Below the pieces are notes generated by a model. The model was not told the DNA's origin, made no database searches, and saw only the letters and a list, made by a program, of their open reading frames with translations. From Paenilisteria rustica (GTDB lineage: Bacteria > Bacillota > Bacilli > Lactobacillales > Listeriaceae): 64,000 nt of DNA. Positions 1 to 7,904 of the stretch are shown here, piece after piece (the stretch's first letter is position 1; each line of letters opens with the position of its first letter). A program made the translations under genes and the position numbers. The stretch spans positions 124,001-188,000 of the forward strand of contig NZ_JABJVM010000001.1 in assembly GCF_013820765.1 (NCBI RefSeq), written 5' to 3'.

Positions 1-49
1 TTTAGTGTATGATAAAAAGGTAAACTAAATCGAGAGAGGACGTGGCGGC

Positions 50-781
50 ATGAAGTTGACTGTGTTTGGTCATTGGGGTGGCTTTCCGAAAGTGGATGAG
101 GGAACGTCGAGTTATTTATTGGAAGAGGATGGATTTAAATTATTGATTGATGTCGGTGCGAGTGCCGTTTCTATTATGCAGAATTATGTGGACCCGAACG
201 CCATTGATGCGGCGATTATTTCGCATTATCATCCGGATCATGTGGCGGATGTTGGGATTTTGCAGCATTATCGTTTGATCGGCGGGATGAACGCGGATGT
301 TCCTGTGTTGCCGATGTATGGGCATGACGAGGATGCGCGTGGTTTTTCTTATCTTTCGATGCCAAATGTGTCAGAGGGAATTGCGTATAATCCGAACAAG
401 CCGCTCACAGTTGGGCCGTTTACGATCACCTTTTTAAAGACGGTGCATCCGGTAGTTTGTTATGCGATGCGGGTTGAGGCGAACGGGAAAGTATTTGTGT
501 TCACAGCGGATTCGGCGTATCAGGAGTCGTTTGTTCCTTTCGCAACGGGCGCAGATTTGTTGATGGCGGATACGAATTTCTATAAAGACCTCGCTGGAAA
601 AAGTCAGATTCATATGGCAAGTACGGAAGTTGGGAAATTGGCGCAGGATGCTGGCGTGAAGACATTGTTGCTATCGCATTTACCGCAGTTTGGTGAGTTG
701 GCAACGCTAAAAGCGGAAGCGGCGTCGGCATTTGATGGACAGATTGTGTTGGCTGAAAAAGGCCTGATTATCGAGTTTTAA
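50..781 (+). CDS. yhfI: MBL-fold metallo-hydrolase, YhfI type
   Basis: This 243-residue protein is a stand-alone metallo-beta-lactamase-fold hydrolase of the RNase Z/phosphodiesterase-like branch. The zinc motif HxHxDH is visible at residues 59-64 (His59, His61, Asp63, His64), with further metal-ligand candidates His133 and Asp153. There is no signal peptide, so it should be cytosolic. A GAGAGGA ribosome site lies 8 bases before the ATG. The next gene, lipoate ligase, follows after 14 bases, the same pairing as yhfI-lplJ (yhfJ) of Bacillus subtilis, so the two are probably one operon. The substrate is unknown; a link to lipoate metabolism is inferred from the pairing alone. Confidence 0.85.
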   Translation: MKLTVFGHWGGFPKVDEGTSSYLLEEDGFKLLIDVGASAVSIMQNYVDPNAIDAAIISHYHPDHVADVGILQHYRLIGGMNADVPVLPMYGHDEDARGFSYLSMPNVSEGIAYNPNKPLTVGPFTITFLKTVHPVVCYAMRVEANGKVFVFTADSAYQESFVPFATGADLLMADTNFYKDLAGKSQIHMASTEVGKLAQDAGVKTLLLSHLPQFGELATLKAEAASAFDGQIVLAEKGLIIEF

Positions 782-795
782 GGAGGACGTAAGGC

Positions 796-1791
796 GTGTA
801 TTTTATTGATAATAAGAATGTATTGGATCCGACGATAAATTTGGCGGTGGAAGAGTTTATTTTGACGGAGCTCAATTTGGACGAACCAGTGTTGCTTTTC
901 TATATTAACCAGCCGTCGATTATTATTGGGCGGAATCAGAATACGATTGAGGAAATTAATACGGAATATGTGGCGGCAAATAACGTCAAGGTTGTGCGTC
1001 GTTTATCGGGCGGTGGCGCGGTTTATCATGATGAGGGGAATCTGAATTTCAGCTTTATTACGAAGGATGATGGGGATTCGTTCCACAACTTCGCGAAATT
1101 TACGGAGCCGATTGTGACGGCGCTTAAGAAGCAAGGTGTGAATGCGGAGTTGAAAGGACGCAATGATTTGTTGATTGACGGCTTCAAAGTGTCTGGGAAT
1201 GCGCAGTTTGCAACGAAAGGCAAGATGTTTTCGCATGGGACGTTGATGCTGGATCTTAATTTGGATCATGTCGTGGCGTCGCTGAAGGTGCGCAAGGATA
1301 AGATTGAGTCGAAGGGCATTAAGTCGGTGCGTAGCCGGGTTGCGAATATTTCGGAGTTCATGGAAAACAAGATGACAACGGAGGAGTTTCGTGATTTGCT
1401 ATTGCTTGATATTTTTGATGTCGAAAGTGTGGCGGATGTGAAGGAATATGTGCTCACGGAGGCAGACTGGGAGAAGATTCATGCGATTTCCGAGAAGCGT
1501 TACAATAACTGGGATTGGAATTACGGGAAGTCACCTAAGTTTAATTTGGAGCGGACGAAACGTTTTCCAGTTGGTGGTATTGACGTGCGCCTGGACGTTG
1601 TGAAAAGTGTTATTGCGGACGTTAAAATTTTCGGTGATTTCTTCGGGGTTGGCGATGTGGCGGAGATTGAGGATAAGCTTCGTGGTGTCAATTATGAGCG
1701 CCAGGCGATTGAAAATGCTTTGAAAGACGTGAAAATAAAACATTATTTTGGTAATATTACAATGGAAGATTTCTTAGATTTATTATATTAA
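796..1791 (+). CDS. lplJ: Lipoate-protein ligase
   Basis: This 331-residue enzyme attaches free lipoate, through lipoyl-AMP, to the E2 subunits of 2-oxoacid dehydrogenases and to GcvH. The family motifs are intact: RRLSGGGAVYH at residues 68-78, the FSF segment near 85, and the lysine in DGFKVSGNAQF (Lys131) expected to contact lipoyl-AMP. The C-terminal accessory domain (about 245-331) is present, giving the full LplA length. It starts with GTG behind a strong AGGAGG site 8 bases upstream. It resembles LplJ of B. subtilis and LplA1 of L. monocytogenes. A hairpin with a T tract follows at 1803-1836, ending the two-gene unit. Confidence 0.93.
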   Translation: MYFIDNKNVLDPTINLAVEEFILTELNLDEPVLLFYINQPSIIIGRNQNTIEEINTEYVAANNVKVVRRLSGGGAVYHDEGNLNFSFITKDDGDSFHNFAKFTEPIVTALKKQGVNAELKGRNDLLIDGFKVSGNAQFATKGKMFSHGTLMLDLNLDHVVASLKVRKDKIESKGIKSVRSRVANISEFMENKMTTEEFRDLLLLDIFDVESVADVKEYVLTEADWEKIHAISEKRYNNWDWNYGKSPKFNLERTKRFPVGGIDVRLDVVKSVIADVKIFGDFFGVGDVAEIEDKLRGVNYERQAIENALKDVKIKHYFGNITMEDFLDLLY

Positions 1792-1802
1792 TGACTGTTT
1801 TT

Positions 1803-1836
1803 GAGTCTGGGCCAAGGGGCTTAGGCTCTTTGTTTT
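1803..1836 (+). terminator. Intrinsic terminator after lplJ
   Basis: An 11-bp stem with several G-T pairs (1803-1813 with 1818-1828) closes a 4-base loop and is followed by TTTGTTTT. It separates the lipoate ligase unit from the glycogen operon. Confidence 0.75.
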
Positions 1837-1900
1837 GTATGGAGACTTATTTCTCTTCTGTAAATTAGGAGAAATGTCACATATTTTACTAGTGGTATTA

Positions 1901-1930
1901 TTTTCAAAAAGAGAAGAAATCTGGTATATT
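1901..1930 (+). promoter_or_regulatory. Likely promoter of the glycogen operon
   Basis: An extended -10 (TGG-TATATT, hexamer at 1925-1930) lies 18 bases after a weak -35 TTTTCA at 1901-1906. Transcription would begin near 1937, leaving about 110 bases of leader before the preferred GTG of glgB at 2046. The leader holds a 9-codon open frame (ATG at 1946 to TAA at 1973-1975) preceded by AGGTAAGG. Confidence 0.5.
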
Positions 1931-2045
1931 AGAGGTAAGGAAATAATGTTTGACACTTTCCGATTTACTTCATAATGAACGCGACAGAATGATTTTTTGT
2001 TTTGTGAAAGAGAAAAAACAGATTATTCAAAAAGGGTGTGATGAA

Positions 2046-3974
2046 GTGAGCAATAAATTGCAGATCGGTACCATGTCAGAAGCGGATACATATTTATTTA
2101 ATACGGGGAATCATTTTCAGAGTTATCAGCAACTGGGATGTCAATTTGCAGTGGATATGAATGGTAAGGAAGGGTTCTCGTTTCGTGTTTGGGCTCCTAA
2201 GGCTAGGGGAATTGCCATTGTCGGTGATTTTTGTGATTGGGATGCTGGGATGAAATTGAGGAAAATTGGTGAGACTGGGATTTGGCAAGGATTTTCGGCA
2301 GATGCGAAGCCGGGGCAGCATTACAAGGTTCTGGTGGAGGATGCGAATGGGAACAAGAAGTTAAAGATGGACCCATATGCGTTGGCGTTTGAGACGAGGC
2401 CAAAAGATGCAGCGGTTGTGACGAAATTACCGGATTTTAAGTGGTCGGATGGTCGCTGGATGGCGAAGCGAAAACGCAAAAATGTGTATCAGGCGCCACT
2501 TAATATTTACGAGGTTCATGCAGGTTCTTGGCGGAAACCAAAGGATGGTGATGCGGAATTTTATACGTTTGCGGAACTTGCGGAGACGTTGATTCCTTAT
2601 GTGGCGGAGATGGGTTTTACGCATATTGAGTTTATGCCGCTCATGGAACACCCGCTGGACGCGTCTTGGGGCTATCAGATTACGGGATATTATGCGTTGT
2701 CGGCGCGTTACGGGAGCTTGGAAGATTTCATGGGCTTTGTGGATGCGTGCCATGCCGCGAATATTGGCGTGATTATGGACTGGGTGCCGGGACATTTTTG
2801 CCGGAATGATAATGCGTTGTCGTATTTTGATGGGACGCCGCAATTTGAGTATTGGAAGTCGTTTCAGGCGGATAATGTGCGCTGGGGAACGCTTAATTTT
2901 GACTTATCTAAGGCTGAGGTGCATAGTTTTTTGATTTCGAATGCGCTGTTTTGGATTGGGATGTGTCATTTGGATGGTTTGCGGGTCGATGCGGTGTCTG
3001 CCATGATTTATTTGGATTATGACGATGGGTATTGGGAAGCAAATGAGGATGGCAGCAACGTGAATAAGGCTGGTGTCGATTTTGTGCAAAAGTTAAACAC
3101 GGAGGTTTTTAAGCGGTATCCGGATATGTTGATGATTGCGGAAGAAAGTACGGCTTATCCTGGTGTGACGATGCCGGTGGACGCGAATGGGCTTGGTTTT
3201 AATTATAAGTGGAATATGGGCTGGATGAACGATATTTTGAAATTTTTCGAGATGGACCCGCTGTTTCGCAAGGATTATTTTAACCTCGTGACGTTTTCGT
3301 TTATGTATATGTATAAGGAGAATTATATTTTGGCGCTGTCGCATGATGAAGTGGTGCATGGCAAGAAGTCGATGATGCACAAAATGCCGGGCGATCGGTA
3401 CAACCAGTTTGCGGGACTCCGAACATTGGAGGCATTTTTGATGACGCATCCTGGTAAAAAATTGAATTTTATGGGCAACGAGACGGGTCAGTTTTTGGAG
3501 TGGAAGTTTGCGGAAGAGCTGGAATGGGCGGATTTGGAGCAGGATTTAAATCACCAGTATCAGTTTTTTGTGCGGACGTTAAATGAGCTTTATGTGGAGC
3601 ATCGGGCGTTGTTTGAGTTGGATCATGATCCTGCTGGAATGGCGATTTTGGATGCGGATAATCGGGATGAATCGTTATTAACGTTTATTCGCCAAGGTGC
3701 GAAGCCGCGCGATTTCCTAGTTGTGGCGTGTAATTTTGTGCCAGTGGAAAGACAGCGGGTGCGGATTGGCGTGCCATATGAAGGAGTTTATGAGGAGTTG
3801 CTGAATACGGAGTCGCACGATTTTGGCGGGACGTGGAATGTGGCTCAGCCCGAAATGCGCACGAGTCATCAAGGATATAACGGGCAACCGTATAGTATTG
3901 AAGTTATAATGCCAGCAATGAGTGTACTGATTGTAAAACCGAAACGGATAAAAGGATATAAAAAAGGGCGGTGA
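2046..3974 (+). CDS. glgB: 1,4-alpha-glucan branching enzyme
   Basis: GlgB moves alpha-1,4 chains to make the alpha-1,6 branches of glycogen. An N-terminal CBM48/E-set domain is followed by a GH13 barrel. The catalytic residues are visible: nucleophile Asp in GLRVDAVSAM (about residue 315), acid/base Glu in MIAEES (about 366) and Asp in LSHDEVVHG (about 433). The frame is open upstream to a TTG at 1950, but GTG at 2046 has the better ribosome site (GGGTGTGAT) and gives 642 residues, the normal family size; the extra 32 residues resemble nothing in GlgB. This is the first gene of glgBCDAP, in the same order as in B. subtilis. Confidence 0.95.
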   Translation: MSNKLQIGTMSEADTYLFNTGNHFQSYQQLGCQFAVDMNGKEGFSFRVWAPKARGIAIVGDFCDWDAGMKLRKIGETGIWQGFSADAKPGQHYKVLVEDANGNKKLKMDPYALAFETRPKDAAVVTKLPDFKWSDGRWMAKRKRKNVYQAPLNIYEVHAGSWRKPKDGDAEFYTFAELAETLIPYVAEMGFTHIEFMPLMEHPLDASWGYQITGYYALSARYGSLEDFMGFVDACHAANIGVIMDWVPGHFCRNDNALSYFDGTPQFEYWKSFQADNVRWGTLNFDLSKAEVHSFLISNALFWIGMCHLDGLRVDAVSAMIYLDYDDGYWEANEDGSNVNKAGVDFVQKLNTEVFKRYPDMLMIAEESTAYPGVTMPVDANGLGFNYKWNMGWMNDILKFFEMDPLFRKDYFNLVTFSFMYMYKENYILALSHDEVVHGKKSMMHKMPGDRYNQFAGLRTLEAFLMTHPGKKLNFMGNETGQFLEWKFAEELEWADLEQDLNHQYQFFVRTLNELYVEHRALFELDHDPAGMAILDADNRDESLLTFIRQGAKPRDFLVVACNFVPVERQRVRIGVPYEGVYEELLNTESHDFGGTWNVAQPEMRTSHQGYNGQPYSIEVIMPAMSVLIVKPKRIKGYKKGR

Positions 3975-3976
3975 GA

Positions 3977-4001
3977 GGGACTCGCTTTCGTTAGCGGTCC
4001 C
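3977..4001 (+). repeat. Intercistronic hairpin between glgB and glgC
   Basis: GGGAC plus CGCT pairs with AGCG plus GTCCC around a 6-base loop, with one bulged T. The stem begins 3 bases after the glgB stop and ends 9 bases before the glgC ATG. No T tract follows, so it is not a standard terminator. It fills the space where a glgC ribosome site should lie. Confidence 0.7.
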
Positions 4002-4009
4002 AGATAATT

Positions 4010-5152
4010 ATGAAAAATGACATGATTGCAATGATTTTAGCAGGTGGACAAGGTTCGAGACTAGGCGATTTAACGAAAACAATGGCAAAACCAGCCGTTT
4101 CGTTTGGCGGGAAATATCGGATTATAGATTTTTCGCTGAGTAATTGTTCGAATTCGGGGATTGATACGGTTGGTGTCGTAACGCAGTACCAGCCACTCGA
4201 GTTGAATGATCATATTGGAGACGGGTCTTATTTTGATCTGGATTATAAAAATGGTGGCGTGACGATTTTGCAACCGCATCTTAGTTTGGAAGGCGAGAAG
4301 TGGTTTAAGGGAACGGCGCACGCGATTCATCAAAATGTGGGCTTTATCGATAGTCATGATCCGGAATATGTGTTGATTTTATCCGGGGACCATATTTATA
4401 AAATGGATTATGAGAAAATGCTCGATTATCATAAGGCAAAAAATGCGGCGTTGACGGTGGCTGTTATCGAGGTGCCGATGGAAGAGGCGTCGCGGTTCGG
4501 AATTATGAACGTGGATAATACGGAGCGGATTATTGAGTTTGACGAAAAACCTGCTGAGCCAAAGAGTAATTTGGCATCGATGGGGATTTATATATTTAAG
4601 TGGAGCCTGTTGAAGCAGTATTTGAAAGATGCGCAGTCTAAAAACATTGATATGAGCGACTTTGGAAAAAATATCGTGCCATCGTATTTGAATAACGGCG
4701 AGCATATTTTTGCGTACCGTTTTTCGGGTTATTGGAAAGATGTTGGGACGATTTCGAGTTTGTGGGAGGCAAATATGGAGTTCATTAATCCTTGCCACGA
4801 GTTGAATATTCGGGACCGGGAATGGCGAATTTATTCGAAAAACCCGATTGCGCCGCCGCAACATATTACGAAGCAAGCGGATGTGAAAAATGCGCTGATT
4901 GTGGATGGCTGTTTTATTAATGGCCGGGTGAAGCATTCGATTCTATCTCAGAACGTGAAGGTTGGCGAGAATAGCGTGATTGAGGATAGTGTTATCATGC
5001 CGAACTCGGTTATCGGAAATAATGTTGTGCTAAAACGCGCGATTGTCGGCGAAAATGCGGTTATTGCGGATAATGTGGAAATTATAGGTGAGGACGAGAT
5101 TGAAGTCGTTGGTCACCATGAAATGATAGGAGTGTCGGAAGATGAAGGCTAA
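4010..5152 (+). CDS. glgC: Glucose-1-phosphate adenylyltransferase, catalytic subunit
   Basis: GlgC makes ADP-glucose from ATP and glucose-1-phosphate, the committed step of glycogen synthesis. The nucleotide-binding loop LAGGQGSRL is at residues 9-17, followed by [20 protein letters not shown] and the GTAHAI segment are also intact, and a left-handed beta-helix occupies roughly 290-380. The 380-residue length is normal. No Shine-Dalgarno sequence lies in the 8 bases before the ATG; the space is taken by the hairpin at 3977-4001, suggesting translational coupling to glgB. The stop overlaps the glgD start by 11 bases, which fits the GlgC-GlgD hetero-oligomer known in Bacillus. Confidence 0.95.
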   Translation: MKNDMIAMILAGGQGSRLGDLTKTMAKPAVSFGGKYRIIDFSLSNCSNSGIDTVGVVTQYQPLELNDHIGDGSYFDLDYKNGGVTILQPHLSLEGEKWFKGTAHAIHQNVGFIDSHDPEYVLILSGDHIYKMDYEKMLDYHKAKNAALTVAVIEVPMEEASRFGIMNVDNTERIIEFDEKPAEPKSNLASMGIYIFKWSLLKQYLKDAQSKNIDMSDFGKNIVPSYLNNGEHIFAYRFSGYWKDVGTISSLWEANMEFINPCHELNIRDREWRIYSKNPIAPPQHITKQADVKNALIVDGCFINGRVKHSILSQNVKVGENSVIEDSVIMPNSVIGNNVVLKRAIVGENAVIADNVEIIGEDEIEVVGHHEMIGVSEDEG

Positions 5153-6290
5153 TAAAATTTGTGGGATTTTAAATTTATCGGAATGTAAAGCGGGATTACA
5201 GCCTTTGACGAAAAACCGGCCTCTTGCGGCGATGCCGTTCGCGTGTCGTTATCGCTTGATTGATTTTCCGTTGTCGAACATGACGAATGCTGGTATTAAT
5301 ACGATTGCAATGTTTTTGAATGAGAATAATCGCTCGTTATTTGACCATATTCGGAGTGGTAAGGAATGGGATTTGAACACGATGTACGGCGGATTGTTCG
5401 TGTTTGATGAGCGTAATGCAGATGATTTTTCACAGGAGAATTATGATAATAGTTTGAACTTCTTGACGAAATCGGCGACGGAATATGTGGTTATTATGGG
5501 AAGCAAGATGATTTGTAATATCGATTTGAAAAGCGTTTTACAACATCACAAGCAACAAGATGCGGATGTAACAGTCGTTTATAAGAAAATAACGGCGCCA
5601 ATCGAGGCGGGGGATCATGAGAACTTGATGACGCTTGATCTTACTCCAGAAGGCAAAATTTTGGAGAATACGATGGTGGAGAAATCGGAGCAGGTGTCAA
5701 AGAGCAGTGCGCTTAATCTGGAAATTTACTTGTTGAAGCAAGAATTATTGCTGAAATTATTGGCTAATTATCGCGAAACGGGGCGTGACTTTTCGCTTGA
5801 TGCGGTAATGAAACTCGCGGTGGAACATACGAATGCGAGTGGTTTTGAGCATACTGGGTATTTGCGCCAAATTTATTCGGTGAACTCGTATTTTGAAGGG
5901 AATTTTGATATGTTGGAAGATCAGAATTTATCGGCGTTGTTCCAAGAAAACCAGAAAATCCACACGAAGGCGAAGAACGAGGTTCCGACTTTTTACGCGG
6001 AGAATTCGGATATTAAGGATTGCTTAGTTGCGAATGGTTGCTTGTTGCGCGGGGCGGCGGAGCATTCGCTGATATTCCGGAACGTGGTGTTAGAAGAGGA
6101 CGCGAGCGTGAGAAATTCGATGATTATGCAAGGTGCGAAAGTTGGTGCTGGTGCGCGATTGGAGTATGTGATTGCGGATAAGAAGAGCGTGATTGCGCCG
6201 GGGGTCGAGTTGATTGGTACGCGTGATAACCCGATTGTCGTGAAAAAGGATGAACAGATTGAGACGAGCAGAGGGGCGGAAGTCGGATGA
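5142..6290 (+). CDS. glgD: Glucose-1-phosphate adenylyltransferase, regulatory subunit
   Basis: This 382-residue protein has the GlgC fold but a degenerate active site: the GGxGxRL loop is replaced by [15 protein letters not shown] near residues 8-22, and the catalytic signature is lost. This is typical of GlgD, which activates GlgC within a mixed tetramer. The C-terminal beta-helix repeats are kept. Its ATG lies inside the end of glgC, and its stop overlaps the glgA start as ATGA, so glgC-glgD-glgA should be translated together. Confidence 0.93.
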   Translation: MKANKICGILNLSECKAGLQPLTKNRPLAAMPFACRYRLIDFPLSNMTNAGINTIAMFLNENNRSLFDHIRSGKEWDLNTMYGGLFVFDERNADDFSQENYDNSLNFLTKSATEYVVIMGSKMICNIDLKSVLQHHKQQDADVTVVYKKITAPIEAGDHENLMTLDLTPEGKILENTMVEKSEQVSKSSALNLEIYLLKQELLLKLLANYRETGRDFSLDAVMKLAVEHTNASGFEHTGYLRQIYSVNSYFEGNFDMLEDQNLSALFQENQKIHTKAKNEVPTFYAENSDIKDCLVANGCLLRGAAEHSLIFRNVVLEEDASVRNSMIMQGAKVGAGARLEYVIADKKSVIAPGVELIGTRDNPIVVKKDEQIETSRGAEVG

Positions 6291-7714
6291 AAGTCTTATT
6301 TGCAGCAGCGGAGGTCTTTCCGTTTGTGAAAGTGGGTGGCTTGGCGGATGTGGCGTATGCATTGCCGAAAGAGTTGGTGAAGCAGGGTGTGGATATTCGC
6401 GTGGTATTACCGTTTCACACGAAGATGGCGCAGGAATTTAAGGATGAGATGGTCGACGTGACGCAGTTTACGGTGGACGTTGGTTGGCGCCAGCAGTTTT
6501 GTGGTGTGAAGACGCTTGTGCGTGACGGTGTGACGTTTTACTTTATTGATAACTTGTATTACTTTGACCGCCCGAATGTGTATGGGGATTATGATGATGC
6601 GGAGCGTTATGCATTTTTCTCGATGGCAGTCTGTGAGATGATGGAGAAAATTGATTTTATCCCGGATTGGTTGCACGTGAACGATTGGCATACGGGGATT
6701 GTTCCGTTGCTCCTTCGGGATAAGTATCACTGGATTGAGGCGTATCAAGGGATTCGGACGGTGCTTACGATTCATAATTTACAGTTCCAGGGGATTTATT
6801 CGCCGCGTGTGTTGGAGGAATTGCTTGGGATTGGGATGCAGACGTGGCATGAGGACGGGATTAAGTACTATGACGATGTGAACTTTATGAAGGGCGCGAT
6901 TCAGTTTGCGGACCGGATTACGACGGTGAGTCCGAGTTATGCCGAGGAGATTCAGACGCCGCTTTATGGGGAGCGATTGGACGGCTTGCTTCGTGCGAAT
7001 GCCTGGAAATTGACGGGGATTCTGAACGGAATTGATCAGGAGTTGAATGATCCTGCGAGTGACCCGCTGATTCCGAATCACTTTAGCCAGGCGGATATGT
7101 CTGGCAAAGCGGCGAATAAGGCGGCAATGCAGAAACGACTTGGGTTGCCGGTTCGTGCGGATGTGCCACTAATCATTATGGTATCGCGATTGACGCATCA
7201 AAAAGGATGCCATCTGGTTGAGGAAAGTCTAGATGCGTTACTCCAAAAGGATATCCAAATCGCGATTCTCGGCAAAGGTGAAGTTGGTTTTGAGGATTCG
7301 TATCGCTTTTTCGAGCATGTGTACCCTGAAAAAATGTCGGCAAATATTGATTTTGATATCGGTTTTGCGCAGCAACTTTATGCGGCGGGAGACATGTTAT
7401 TGATGCCGTCTTGGTTTGAGCCATGCGGGATTGCGCAGTTGATTGCAATGCGTTATGGAACGCTTCCTGTTGTTCATGAAACAGGTGGTTTGAAAGATAC
7501 GGTACAACCTTTTAATCAGTATACGCAAGAAGGAACTGGTTTTAGTTTTCACAATTATGAGGCTGGTGTTTTCAAATCTATTTTGGAATCGGCAATCGCG
7601 CTATATGAGACGCAACCTGCTGTCTGGCAACAACTTGTGACGCAAGCGATGGACAAGGATTTCAGTTGGAAAGTTTCAGCAGAAAAGTATAAGGGTATTT
7701 ACGAGGAACACTGA
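6287..7714 (+). CDS. glgA: Glycogen synthase (ADP-glucose)
   Basis: This GT5 enzyme of 475 residues extends alpha-1,4-glucan from ADP-glucose. The N-terminal KVGGLADV motif (residues 15-22) binds ADP-glucose. The second Rossmann domain has SRLTHQKG and the C-terminal EPCGIAQLIAM followed by HETGGLKDTV, with the expected catalytic Glu. The start overlaps the glgD stop by 4 bases. The gene is followed by a 123-base palindromic element (7716-7838) before glgP, the only long gap inside the operon. Confidence 0.95.
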   Translation: MKVLFAAAEVFPFVKVGGLADVAYALPKELVKQGVDIRVVLPFHTKMAQEFKDEMVDVTQFTVDVGWRQQFCGVKTLVRDGVTFYFIDNLYYFDRPNVYGDYDDAERYAFFSMAVCEMMEKIDFIPDWLHVNDWHTGIVPLLLRDKYHWIEAYQGIRTVLTIHNLQFQGIYSPRVLEELLGIGMQTWHEDGIKYYDDVNFMKGAIQFADRITTVSPSYAEEIQTPLYGERLDGLLRANAWKLTGILNGIDQELNDPASDPLIPNHFSQADMSGKAANKAAMQKRLGLPVRADVPLIIMVSRLTHQKGCHLVEESLDALLQKDIQIAILGKGEVGFEDSYRFFEHVYPEKMSANIDFDIGFAQQLYAAGDMLLMPSWFEPCGIAQLIAMRYGTLPVVHETGGLKDTVQPFNQYTQEGTGFSFHNYEAGVFKSILESAIALYETQPAVWQQLVTQAMDKDFSWKVSAEKYKGIYEEH

Positions 7715-7715
7715 T

Positions 7716-7838
7716 CAAGCACGGCGACAAACGATCATCTCCGTCGTTAAAAGCTCCGTTCCAGTGCTCACATACCTTAGTATGCTCCGCGCTGGTACTC
7801 GCTTTTGCCTAGGATCTAATCAATTGTCGCCGCGCTTG
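7716..7838. repeat. Long palindromic intergenic element, copy 1
   Basis: The ends are a 15-base inverted repeat with one mismatch (CAAGCACGGCGACAA at 7716-7730, complement at 7824-7838). The interior continues as an imperfect stem to a tip, CTCACATAC-N4-GTATGCTCCGC. End motifs and the trailing GGTTTGGCGGAAAC match copies near 26.13 and 63.5 kb; the tip matches the copy near 53.3 kb. It sits between glgA and glgP with no protein-coding content, and could act as an mRNA processing or stability element. Confidence 0.8.
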
Positions 7839-7904
7839 TGGTTTGGCGGAAACGCATCGTTTTTTAAGTCAGAAACCGGTTAAGCCCGATAAGGAGGAAT
7901 CATA

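Noticed and set aside
1950-2045. Upstream extension of glgB from TTG at 1950
   Set aside because: The extra residues do not look like GlgB, and GTG at 2046 has a better ribosome site and gives the usual length.
2427-2843. Open frame on the minus strand opposite glgB (and many similar ones opposite strong genes)
   Set aside because: It is antisense to a well-supported gene, with Arg/His-rich composition typical of shadow frames and no ribosome site.
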